Assembly: GCA_033296685.1 (NCBI GenBank)
Contig: MU854386.1
Span: forward strand, 66,086 to 130,085
DNA: 64,000 nucleotides
DNA from: Parachaetomium inaequale
Lineage: Eukaryota > Ascomycota > Sordariomycetes > Sordariales > Chaetomiaceae
Direction: 5' to 3'
This document shows positions 53,915 through 62,811 of the stretch, piece after piece. Below the pieces are notes generated by a model that worked only from the letters and a program-made list of their open reading frames with translations, had not been told where the DNA came from and ran no database searches. The position numbers and the translations under genes are program-made. The first letter of the stretch is position 1, and each line of letters opens with the position of its first letter.

Positions 53915-54976
53915 CTAACGGCGCCCGAACGCGGTGCTGTAGTAGCCCTGGTCCCCCGTGCCACCCCTATTGTTCACCATGCGACTCCGATCGAACATGG
54001 CCTCTTGTTGAGCCAGCTGCGCGTTCAGATCCCGCCCATCCAACTCCTCATACTCCCGCAGCGCCTCCCGGCCCACCTCCCGCCTCACATACCGAGCCAG
54101 CAGCCGCAGCCACGCCCGGGCCTGCAGACTGCGCGGCCGGTGCAGCAGCAGATGCACCGTGTCCCACCACACCCGCCCGTGGTCGGCGTGCTTGATCCGG
54201 CCGCGCGTCTCCTGGCTGAGAATCCACTTCCACTCGGTGTCGTCCCGGCTGCAGCCATGCGTGATGCGCGCGTACTGGAACCACGCCGGCCAGTACCCGG
54301 CGCTCTCCCAGTCGATGATGGCCGTGACGACGGCGCGGTTGCCGCCGGCGCGGGGCTCGACCATGATGTTGCCGAGGTACAGGTCGCAGTGCGTCAGCGC
54401 CAGCTCGCCCTCGCACGGCGGCATCACGCGCCGCAGGAGCCCGATCACGTCGGGGTCGACGCCCTGTCGCTGCAGCGCGGGCTCGAACTCGCGGTAGAAG
54501 ATGTCGTCGTTGGTCGCCCAGCGGCCGGAGAGGCACCCGCGTGGGTCGGCGACGCGCGGTACGAAGCAGTTGTTGGGCAGGCGCGCGCCCGAGACGGTCT
54601 GCATGCGGTCGCCGCGGAAATTGTTCATGAGGTATTCCATCCAGGTTGCGATCTGTACCGCGACGTCGAGCTTGCCGTCCATGGTGAGTTGGCCCCAGCA
54701 GGCGCCCAGCGTGGTGCCAGGGGCGCGGGCCTCGAGCAGGTAGTGAAATCTGCGGTCCGCGGAGAGCCACTCGGCGTAGACGCAGGGGACCGGGATGGTC
54801 GTCCTGTCGGCGATGAAGCGGTGGGTTGCCGCCTCCGAGTTGGTGTGGAGGTGCTGGGTGCGCTTGAGGATGCGGCCGTTGCCGAGTTTCCAGACGATGC
54901 GGTCTGCGTACTGGTAGATGATTTCGGCGTCCTCGAGGGTGAACCCCAGGGGGGGCCAGTTGGGGAGAGGAGGCAT
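53915..54976 (-). CDS. aminoglycoside phosphotransferase-like kinase (APH family)
   Basis: A small-molecule kinase-fold protein of 353 residues; fungal members are numerous and mostly of unknown substrate, so antibiotic resistance should not be assumed. The start 'MPPLPNWPPLGFTLEDAEII' is chosen over the longer frame, whose extra 69 residues are Cys-rich and not family-like. Landmarks: 'IVWKLGNGRILKRTQHLHTN' (nucleotide-binding Lys region), 'YLLEARAPGTTLGACWGQLT', the catalytic loop 'ALTHCDLYLGNIMVEP' (HxDxxxxN) and 'AIIDWESAGYWPAWFQYARI' (metal-binding Asp). All catalytic residues are present, in contrast to the decayed kinase-like gene at 24 kb. Single exon, GC-rich coding. Confidence 0.88.
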   Translation of the reverse strand: MPPLPNWPPLGFTLEDAEIIYQYADRIVWKLGNGRILKRTQHLHTNSEAATHRFIADRTTIPVPCVYAEWLSADRRFHYLLEARAPGTTLGACWGQLTMDGKLDVAVQIATWMEYLMNNFRGDRMQTVSGARLPNNCFVPRVADPRGCLSGRWATNDDIFYREFEPALQRQGVDPDVIGLLRRVMPPCEGELALTHCDLYLGNIMVEPRAGGNRAVVTAIIDWESAGYWPAWFQYARITHGCSRDDTEWKWILSQETRGRIKHADHGRVWWDTVHLLLHRPRSLQARAWLRLLARYVRREVGREALREYEELDGRDLNAQLAQQEAMFDRSRMVNNRGGTGDQGYYSTAFGRR

Positions 54977-56106
54977 GGTGTTTTCTGTGTGTTGCGTGTC
55001 TGGTGTCTGGCAAATCTGAGTCAAGATTGGTCTGAGTCTTGCTGCGGATGCAGGTTTTGGGTTGGTAGTTTCAGAAAGGGGGATTTGTTTTAGACAGCTG
55101 GTTAAATACATGCAGTCAACACCTTTGAAGCAAAAGCAGTGATGAATGCATGTGGAATGTTCTTCCTGCTCGAACCACTGCACTACCCCTTTGTCGTATC
55201 AACAACTACATTGTCCCAGGTTCTGCGATAACGTGACGCATAAACAAAGCAACGGCGATGAGAAATGGCCTGTGCAGAGAACAAGTCAGCTTGGGCCGGA
55301 CAGTGCAAGATGTGAGGCGAGAAGCATAGAACGGTCGAGGGAAAGGTGTGGGAATAGGCTTACCACAATAGCCCCTTGACGTTAGACTTCAGGAAGCTGA
55401 TTTGTTGTCTGAGGGTGCGCCAGGCTTGTGTAGCACTGTCCGGGGAGAGATGGGTGCAAGGAGACCGGCGCTCGGATGGACCAGGCGAGGCTTCCAGGAG
55501 AACCCCGAAAAATCCGGCTTGTCGTTGCATCGGTTCTGCTCAGCCCCCTTGTTCGATGGCGGGAGAGGGAAGTTGAGGTCGAGCAAGGAAATCGACCCAT
55601 GTGCGAGGCTGAGGCTTCTCGCACAGATGGCTCGACGGCGTGGGGAGATGTTGAGTGTAGTGTCCTCCATTGCGGCTGCTGAGTTGGAACAAGGTTTGGT
55701 AGCAGTGGAAAGGAAGAATGTGTTAGTTTGTGGACGGGCAACTGGAAGAGACCGGGAGACGAAGCATCTTATGGAAGCGCTGGGTGTGCTCCGTTTGGCA
55801 GTCTGTTTGCTTCGGGGCTTCGTTAGGTTTCGGGGTTGCCGCTGATCTAGCGCCCGCTCCTTGTCACAGAAGTCTCTTTGTCCTGTTACAGCTAATTTGG
55901 TTGTGCCATCCAGCACCAACGGAAACCAATCAATGGGGCAGCATCGGACATGCCGCTGTGCCTGAGCTTCTTTGTTCGTCTCCTTTGCCAGCAACTTGGC
56001 AACACGCTTCACGTTTCAACCTTGACCTTGGAGTTCCCCTGTTGAGCAGCACTCCATCCTCCCGTCTGGGCCTTGTCTGGGTCCTAGGCAACAGCAACAG
56101 TTCTGT
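54977..56106. other. intergenic region, no gene seen
   Basis: About 1.1 kb between two minus-strand genes. Open frames on both strands at 55380-56010 overlap in several frames and carry no motifs. It presumably contains the APH-like gene promoter (right of 54976) and the 3' flank of the GFA gene. Confidence 0.5.
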
Positions 56107-56661
56107 TTACTCCTTTATTTCCTTCTTGTGGAACACACCTGACACGCCACATTAGAGCCTGGGCCTGCCACACTCTTCCGCCACCCTTGTCTGAGCCATA
56201 CCTGGGAGTTCGGGCATCCACTCGGGCCGGCTCTTGCAAAAGAACTCGCCTTTGGGCGGCACCTTTTCGGGCTCGTCCAGCGTCCCCCACATGACGTAGC
56301 GGAACTTGTCGGCCGCCTCTTGCTACAAGCCAGCATTCAATGCATCAGCATCAACCCACAACTCCAAGCACGATACCCCCTTCAAAGAGGTGAGACTCAC
56401 GCCATACTCGCAAATAAACGCCCCGCAGTTCTCACAAAACTCCCTCGTCACCCCATTCTCCTGCTTGTACTTTTTCGGCCTGCCGGCCTTGTACTTGAAC
56501 GCGTCGAGGGGCACCTTGGCCGTGAGGCCGTAGTTGGTGCCGAACGCACGCCGGCAGCTGTGGCAGTGGCAGAGGGTTGTGCGTGCCGACTCGGGCGAGT
56601 CGAGATCGAGGGAGTACTGCAGCCTCTTGCAGACGCAGCGGCCTTGCATGTGGATGGCCAT
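56107..56661 (-). CDS. GFA-domain protein (glutathione-dependent formaldehyde-activating-like, zinc-binding)
   Basis: Small zinc proteins of the Gfa/CENP-V family; the namesake joins formaldehyde to glutathione, but most fungal members are uncharacterised. Exons 56661-56401, 56322-56202 and 56138-56107 give 137 residues. Zinc-ligand motifs are all present: 'GRCVCKRLQYSLDL' (CxC), 'TLCHCHSCRRAFGTNYG' (CxCxxC) and 'REFCENCGAFICEYG' (CxxC). The last, 32-bp exon is inferred: splicing over GTATGG..GTCAG turns the frame into 'MPELPGVFHKKEIKE', the typical family ending, whereas reading through would add an unrelated tail. Complete and probably functional; cytosolic. Confidence 0.87.
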
Positions 56662-57791
56662 GATGGGTTGCTGGAGGTGTGGGTGTTGTTGGCGGTGTAA
56701 GTGGAGGGCGGCTGGGATGCAGTGGGTTCGTTTTGTCAAGAGGACGAGGGATGTGCTGCGCTGGGGTATGCTTCGGAGGAGCATGATCGAGTGTTTATTA
56801 TCAGGTTTGTGGTTTGTAGAGAAGATTGGGCTTGGTGGTGGTTGGGTTCCTGGCCACAGGTGACGTCAATGATTCGAACTTCCTCTTCCGTCTCTGCACA
56901 GCATTGTGCCAAGGCACCACCATCCATGTGGATGGACCGTTCTTTGGGCTCCGAACATTGAAAGTATTTATATCCAAGTCGACCCTCATTGATACCACGA
57001 GAATATCTCTTGGACTTCGCTCAAATGAGTCAAGTCGGGTTTACCGAGTCTTTGTGTAGACGACATGAACAGCGTAGATGGCCAACGGGAGTCCAAAGTT
57101 GGACAGTCCGTCTGTGGAGGGCAGCGGGCCCATCTACTAGGACTCAGGAACGAACAACATCCTCTAGACGGGAAAATAGCAGAGCTATTGTTGGACTATT
57201 CGACCCGGGCTGCCGGCACAGGGCACAGTCTCCCCCGTAAGGCTGTGCACCTGTAATCACCCTACCTGCAGGGTCCGGAACTTTTGAGGGCGCCGTCTTC
57301 GTCAGGCGCGACGACTGCCCGGGTTGTATCTACGACAAGCTGAAGAAGAAGAGCACCGCCGGGAAGTCCAGCAAGCGCTAGGCACTTACAGATGTGCCAG
57401 CGTTCTCGTAGGGGAGAAGGGGTTGGCGAAGGAAGGGCTGTCAAGCTGGTCACTTGACAGAGAATATACTGAGCTGGTACTCGGCGGGGAGTGTCTGAGC
57501 TGGACTTGACATTCAGGGGGCAGGGTTGTTAGACGGAGGGTGAGGATATAGACTTTGATCGTTGATAGGCTTGGGGCAGTCGTCATGGGGTAGGGCCCAT
57601 GCTACCATATATCAGCCGCTCCTCTATTCCGAGCCCGCTTTAACCTTTGAAACCAAGTATGCTCCCTGTTTCTGCTTACTCACCTCCCAGACCTTGACAT
57701 AGAGAGGGGTTCCGAGTGTGGTTTGCTCTACTCCGGCCTGCAAATGTCTGAGACGATGTCCCGGCCTCCACTGTCACAACAACAAGGACTA
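56662..57791. other. intergenic region, no gene seen
   Basis: About 1.1 kb between the GFA gene promoter and the first tRNA. Short open frames only; no motifs. The right end carries a CA-rich flank before the tRNA. Confidence 0.5.
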
Positions 57792-57892
57792 GCCCGGTTA
57801 GCTCAGCTGGTTAGAGCGTCGTACTAATATAGCAGCATGTCCTGTTATACTGAGTCATGCGAAGGTCAACAGTTCAATCCTGTTACTGGGCA
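57792..57892 (+). tRNA. tRNA-Ile (anticodon AAU), with intron
   Basis: A complete cloverleaf: acceptor stem 57792-57798 pairs with 57885-57891, D arm at 57801-57817, anticodon stem TCGTA (57819-57823) with TGCGA (57858-57862), anticodon AAT at 57826-57828, T arm 57868-57884. A 27-bp intron (57830-57856) sits one base after the anticodon, the canonical place. The A34 would be edited to inosine to read all three AUH codons. The intron needs the Sen2-containing endonuclease. Confidence 0.93.
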
Positions 57893-58050
57893 ATCTCCGC
57901 TTTTTGGCTGTGTGATCTATCCCGCGCAGAGCCATTATGACGTGGATTGCTTTGTTACTTGTCGCCTATCTGACTTTTTGTCCACTCTGTGCATGGCTTT
58001 AACAGTTGTGCTACGGGGCAAAAAGAAACGGGAATAGAGGCAAAAGTAAT

Positions 58051-58145
58051 TGCCCAGTAACAGGATTGAACTGTTGACCTTCGCATGACTCAGTATAGCC
58101 AGGACTATATTAGTACGACGCTCTAACCAGCTGAGCTAACCGGGC
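58051..58145 (-). tRNA. tRNA-Ile (anticodon AAU), second copy, opposite strand
   Basis: The mature sequence is identical to the copy at 57792-57892, but it lies on the minus strand, 158 bp away. Anticodon AAT is at 58111-58109 and the intron spans 58107-58087 (21 bp, against 27 bp in the other copy). The introns share their first three and last eleven bases and differ between. The two genes point toward each other, forming a large inverted repeat. Confidence 0.93.
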
Positions 58146-58366
58146 TCTTGTAGGAGGATGTCCCAATGCTCTGGTTCATCACCCCTTCACGCACCATTTC
58201 CCTGTCCGCCTTTCGGTTCCGCCACCCCCTGAATCCAAACAAACATGTCCTAACGTGCCTCGGAATTATTCTCTGCAATATTAGCCGCCAGCCCATACAC
58301 CATTTCCCAAGGCTGCCTTGACCAAAACCTCCCTTGCAATTGCAATCTGCAGAAAGGATGTCCGAG

Positions 58367-59842
58367 TTACACACTAGAACGTCCCTCGGATTTACCAGCA
58401 TCAGCAGCTTTCCTCTTACCCGTTTTCCGCCTCTGTCGCGGAGTCGGGGCCGGCGCCGCCAGAAATCCGGACCACGGACCAGACTGCCCGTTCTCCAGCC
58501 ACGCTTTTTCCGTGATTTCAGTCGGCATACCAGATGGCGCCGTGCCCTTGCCCGAGAGCAGAAATGCCGGGACCAGGGACTGGGGACGTCCGATAAGGTA
58601 TGGCACGACTTTTCGGCGGTCGACGAACAGCACGAGGCCGAATGCTACAATGTAGGTCACGACTGAGGCCGTCACAATGGTCGCAGCGTAGGTGCTTTTG
58701 AGAAAAGCCAGCTTTTCATCATGGAGGAGGTCCATACTGAAGACAGCCTAAGAGTGATACGGGTTAGAAGCAACGCAATGCTGTGTGCCAGGGGGGCCGT
58801 CGGACGCACCGTAACGAAGGCGGGGGGTAGATAGAAGATTGTGACGGTCGTGAAGATTATGATGTACCGATTCATCGATGTCGCTTTGTGTGCTTCCTGT
58901 AGGCCACTGGCGCTGAAAAGCTGTGGGACGCGGCGTTAGCCTGGCGCAGGGAAGGGGAGGTAGGGAGATCCGGCGTACTCCATCGCGTAGCCCCCTGATT
59001 TCATCAGTCTTTGCGTCGATGCGTCTCTGAAGCTCGGTCTCGAGGACCTGGAAACGGCCTAGCACCTCGTCCCAGTTTTGGCGTACTATCCCAGCCGTCG
59101 CTAAGAAGGGCTGATGGTTGAGGCTTGGGATAGGGTTGAAGATTGAGCCGCTGCAGTCGTTCCGCAGTTTCTCCAGGTCGTATCTGGTCTCTCGTATCCA
59201 CAGGGGTATGATCCGCAGTAGCTGGAGGAGTTGGAAGTACAGCTTTGAGTGGGCGAGTGAGTCGTCGCGCATGAGGCCCTCGGCAGATTTTGCGTTGAGG
59301 GCATCTGCTGGCTGCGTGGCGAGGTAGGTAATCAGCAAGACAGGGGGCCGGAAAACCCATAAATTTAGACTAGAGCCACTGACCTGAGCCTTGACGCAAC
59401 CATCAATCTCGTCCAAAAGTCTCATCCAGCCTTTGTACCAGGTATTTTCCAGGGTGTTGACCAAGACCAGCTGCACGATGCTGATGCTGCTCTCACCAAC
59501 GACGCGCATTCTGCTGGGTTCGTAGTCGAACAACTTCGGCCCCAGGTTCGAGCGATCGACGGGGAAGTCTTGGAGGATCACCGTGCTGAAGACGGGCGGG
59601 ACGCTGAACGAGGTTACGAAGCGGAGCGAAATCCTCCCTTCCCTGACCAACACCGGCGGCCGCCCGGCGGGTTTTGGTAACAAGCCCCATTCTCGCTGAA
59701 GGAGAAAGCCGACGAATCCAGGCAGTTGCTCGATCGGGCAGAGCCAGCGCACGGAAAACTTGATCATGGCGACATTGGGCCCCTCGTTGAGCTGCAAGAA
59801 AAAGGGGCGCAACAACCATTCGCGGGCGAGCTGCCAGGCGCA
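58367..59842 (-). pseudogene. CorA-like fungal membrane protein, 5'-truncated
   Basis: Exons 59842-59384, 59311-58979, 58920-58810 and 58747-58367 splice in frame to about 428 residues. Landmarks: 'CAWQLAREWLLRPFFLQLNE' at the broken 5' end, 'LMRDDSLAHSKLYFQLLQLL', a coiled region 'FQVLETELQRRIDAKTDEIR', then the conserved junction 'LFSASGLQEAHKATSMNRYI' leading to two membrane helices ('IIIFTTVTIFYLPPAFVT' and 'ATIVTASVVTYIVAFGLVLF'). This is the C-terminal half of the fungal CorA-like family found near incompatibility-type genes. No start codon or expected N-terminal domain exists: upstream of 59842 the sequence turns into AT-rich debris. The gene was most likely cut by insertion or rearrangement. 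Splice sites remain intact, so the truncation looks recent. Confidence 0.68.
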
Positions 59843-60260
59843 GAGGTATGAAGCTAGTAATGGTATAGAAGGGGATAGAATAGGAAACGCTAGGAAGATA
59901 CTTACTAAGGGATAATAGGGTATTGGTACTACTTAAAGCAAGGGGCTCGAGTCTTTCGGGACGAAAGACGTTAAGAGGGGGTATTGTATTACAGGGTATT
60001 GTATTACAAACTAACTATATAGTAAGGCTTAGTAGGGTATATAGAATAGGGTATTAGCTAATCTCTAGGTATACTAAGATATAGTCTATCTAATAGTAGA
60101 ACTAGGGGGTAGATAACAATAGCTAGCTACTACTAGTTACTTAGAATAGACTATAGTAGTTAGTTACCTAAGGCTACTATATAGCAAGGTATAGAGGTAT
60201 CTTAGGATTCTAGTAGTATATAGTCACTTGTTTTAGAGGACTCTAGGAGTTCTCTAGTAA
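59843..60260. repeat. AT-rich, RIP-like repeat debris
   Basis: About 420 bp dominated by TA dinucleotides and CTA/TAG triplets, unlike the GC-rich genes around it. It contains a 15-bp tandem duplication (59979-60008) and a perfect 8-bp hairpin with a 3-base loop at 59951-59969. It abuts the truncated CorA-like gene. The pattern fits a RIP-mutated mobile element remnant, although no coding motif of an element is left. Confidence 0.55.
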
Positions 60261-61436
60261 GAAATTCACACTTAGTATTGAGACGTCCTTTAGTATTGAG
60301 AGAGATGCTGCTTTGTATTGTTGTAAACCATTTGGCTTCACTAAACCATTGTCCAACGTTGTTAATTACCTCTAGTAAACCCTTTCAGAGTCTTGGACCT
60401 GGACGGTGTGTCATAGATAACCTCCGACTAAATAGATGCTGTGAGTTGGCAAGGCTATGGTATGTTTTGTGGTCAGAGAAAGGCAAACTGGAACGTCTTA
60501 AATCCCAACATAGGAAGCATGTAACATTGAGATGAGGACGAGAATGCCAGTGGTTGCAGGGGCGCCTTCAGAGCCAGTGCTCTGCAAGAATAGCCTGGTT
60601 ATATGAGACGGATCTGGGCATTCACGATTGCTGTTGTCGTGCGTGGTCCTGAGCTGTGGTGAGCTGCGGCTGATTTGACCTGAGCTCCGAATTCTGTCCA
60701 GATTTGGGTCTTCCCGACTTTGTGGGTAACTATGTGCCTTTTCTGCTGGCAGAAAATTACGCTCGGTGCCCGGTTTTGGTCCTCCTGTCAACTGCGGTAG
60801 GCAGGCAAGCGACGATGGCCTACAGTCGCCGTACTGCATGCGTGGATCCGTCAATTTTTGTGTTGATTGATCTCATGTGTGACTTCCAAGTTCCAATTCC
60901 TACGATGTTCTCCTTGGTACTAGTTGACAGCCGCGTGCCTCGCAAAGTGCCGCCCAGCAGAGAATACAAATCATGTGCACTAGTTTATTCCGGAGCCGGA
61001 ATGCAAAATCTCCGCTGGAGCACGATTGTCTGTTCAGCTTGCACTTACACGGTCGATATTGCTACAGAAAGACCTAGATGACTCACATGGCGTGCGGCCA
61101 GACCGTAAGTACTGGAGCAGAGGCCTCTGACATGAGCAAAGAATCACCGACCTATGACATAACCAGAGACATGCGCGGTGCATACTGCATTCCATTTTTT
61201 TCCGCTGAGGGCTGCGGAGTGCAGACATGATTCGAAACGGCAGAAACAGGGAACAAATGCCCGACTGGACACCCCAATTCTCTGTGCGGACATGAAGTGT
61301 TGGCTTTGGATGGCTTAGGTTCTGAACTGCTTGCTCTGACCTATATTTACCGGCCGGAAAGCAATTCATCTTCGCAATCTTTTCTCCCAACACTACTCGT
61401 CAATCACCAGCACAAAATAATACTCAAAGACCAACC
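60261..61436. other. intergenic region, no convincing gene
   Basis: About 1.2 kb of intermediate composition. The frame at 60704-61081 has no motifs and no supporting splice sites. The last 150 bp are the promoter and leader of the sulfotransferase-like gene. Confidence 0.5.
61343..61350 (+). promoter_or_regulatory. TATA element of the sulfotransferase-like gene
   Basis: TATATTTA about 90 bp upstream of the ATG at 61437, followed by a C/A-rich leader with the start context AACCATGA. Confidence 0.45.
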
Positions 61437-62327
61437 ATGAGCCCACCAACAGACAACACATCCCATGGCCGACGCCGCGAAAATACCCAACTTCTCCCGA
61501 ATCCGGACCAATGCACATGCCAGGAAAACCCCGGCCTCCAAATCATCAACGCAGCCCTCCCCCGCATGGGAACGAAGTCCATGGCCCTGGCCTACCAAAC
61601 TCTAGGGTTCAAAGCCCACCACGGCCTCCTCGAAGAGCCCTTTGACACGCCGTGGCCCCTCCTCGAAGAAGCGGCAGAAGCAACCTGGCCTGATGTCCAC
61701 GGTCCACATGCACCCTCCCGGCCTCGCCCACCGTACGCTCGGCAAGATTGGGATCGCCTCTGGGGCAACGACTACGATGTTGTCACCGATCTGGCCGCTC
61801 CGTTCACGCTGGAACTCATCAAGGCCTACCCCGAGGCAAAGGTGGTTGTGATACAGCGGGATTTTGAGCCGTGGTGGAAGAGCTTCAAATCTCGGCTGTT
61901 TGATTGCTTCATGGTGCAGCCGCGCGCGGCGATCACGCAATTTGTGTGCTGGAATGTTTTCGGTCTCAGGGCTGTGCATGCACTCCGCAAAGCCATCTCT
62001 GGGATGCTGGGTGGACGGACAACGGAGGAGTGTGAGAAGAACGCGAGGACGGCATATGAGCGATATTACGAACGAGTTCGGAAGGCTGTGCCAGAGAGCA
62101 GAAGGCTCGAGTATCAACTCAACCAGGGGTGGGGGCCTCTCTGTGAGTTTCTGGGTGTTGAGGTGCCAAAGACGGAGTTTCCGCGAGTCAACTCGAAAGA
62201 AGAGCATCGACAGGAGATCAAAGCGAGGTTCCTGAAGATGTGGATTCGGGCTGCAAGGGCTGCGTTGCCGGGGGTGGTTGGGTTGGTCATCGTTTTGCTG
62301 GCTTGGCCTGTTATTACGTATTTCTGA
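61437..62327 (+). CDS. sulfotransferase-like P-loop protein with C-terminal membrane anchor
   Basis: A single exon of 296 residues of the fungal sulfotransferase-like family, members of which bind PAPS in the typical case, though fungal relatives are uncharacterised. 'GLQIINAALPRMGTKSMALA' is the 5'-phosphosulfate-binding loop, with Met where Thr is more common (usual form PRTGT). Further landmarks: 'YQTLGFKAHHGLLEEPF', 'DYDVVTDLAAPFTLELIKAY', 'KVVVIQRDFEPWWKSFKSRL', which holds the 3'-phosphate-binding region. A hydrophobic C-terminal helix ('ALPGVVGLVIVLLAWPVITY') suggests a tail anchor to an inner membrane. The frame is intact despite the decayed surroundings, so the gene may be under selection. 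Confidence 0.82.
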   Translation: MSPPTDNTSHGRRRENTQLLPNPDQCTCQENPGLQIINAALPRMGTKSMALAYQTLGFKAHHGLLEEPFDTPWPLLEEAAEATWPDVHGPHAPSRPRPPYARQDWDRLWGNDYDVVTDLAAPFTLELIKAYPEAKVVVIQRDFEPWWKSFKSRLFDCFMVQPRAAITQFVCWNVFGLRAVHALRKAISGMLGGRTTEECEKNARTAYERYYERVRKAVPESRRLEYQLNQGWGPLCEFLGVEVPKTEFPRVNSKEEHRQEIKARFLKMWIRAARAALPGVVGLVIVLLAWPVITYF

Positions 62328-62498
62328 CTGATTGTGTCTTCTTGTGGTTGGCACTACTTAACCTGATATGACCCAAGGCTTTCCTAGATAATGAGAAGAA
62401 TAAGAAGCACTAAGTTCAGAAAGAAGAAGAAACGAATCCCTGGAAAGAAGAAGGGAAAATATCAAGGACCAATTGTCAAGAAACCCGGTGAGAGACTA

Positions 62499-62811
62499 CT
62501 AAGAGGCTCCGTCTTCCGCGTTACCCAACTTGCCATCGCTGGGCTTAACTAGCCCTGTCTTATCTGACTGTCTCTCTCCGCCTTGTGGTGGACTCTCTTC
62601 CGACGCCGACTCCGCCGCCGGCTTCTTGGAGAACGGGTTGATGTGGGTCGGTACTGACATGCTCAGTATAGTTGGCATGTTGGGTATACTGGGTATGGCG
62701 GGCATACTCGGCAGGTTGCCGGTGGGTATCGATACCTTGGGCATCTCTACGGCAGGGAGCTTCGATAGTAGGTACGAGTAGAGATTTGTGTTTGTCTGCT
62801 GGGCGACTAAG
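62499..62811 (-). pseudogene. C-terminal fragment of an unknown gene, cut by a transposon
   Basis: A frame of about 100 residues, 'TNTNLYSYLLSKLPAVEMPK' then a Met/Pro/Ile repeat-like stretch ('PSMPAIPSIPNMPTILSMSV') and a polar tail 'NPFSKKPAAESASEESPPQG' to a stop at 62499. The frame continues to 62882, but beyond about 62810 the bases are poly-C and repeats that belong to the adjoining transposon. No start or upstream exon is visible. It looks like the last exon of a gene whose 5' part was separated by the insertion; a chance frame is possible. Confidence 0.32.

Noticed and set aside
53915..54976. Acquired antibiotic-resistance gene
   Set aside because: APH-like proteins are a large native family in filamentous fungi, and codon composition matches the neighbours; nothing indicates recent bacterial transfer.
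54005..55093. 362-codon plus-strand open frame and its minus-strand companion
   Set aside because: Both overlap the APH-like kinase in other frames and contain no motifs; the kinase frame has the HxDxxxxN and DWE motifs.
60704..61081. 125-codon plus-strand open frame
   Set aside because: No motif, no start context and no splice partners; treated as chance.
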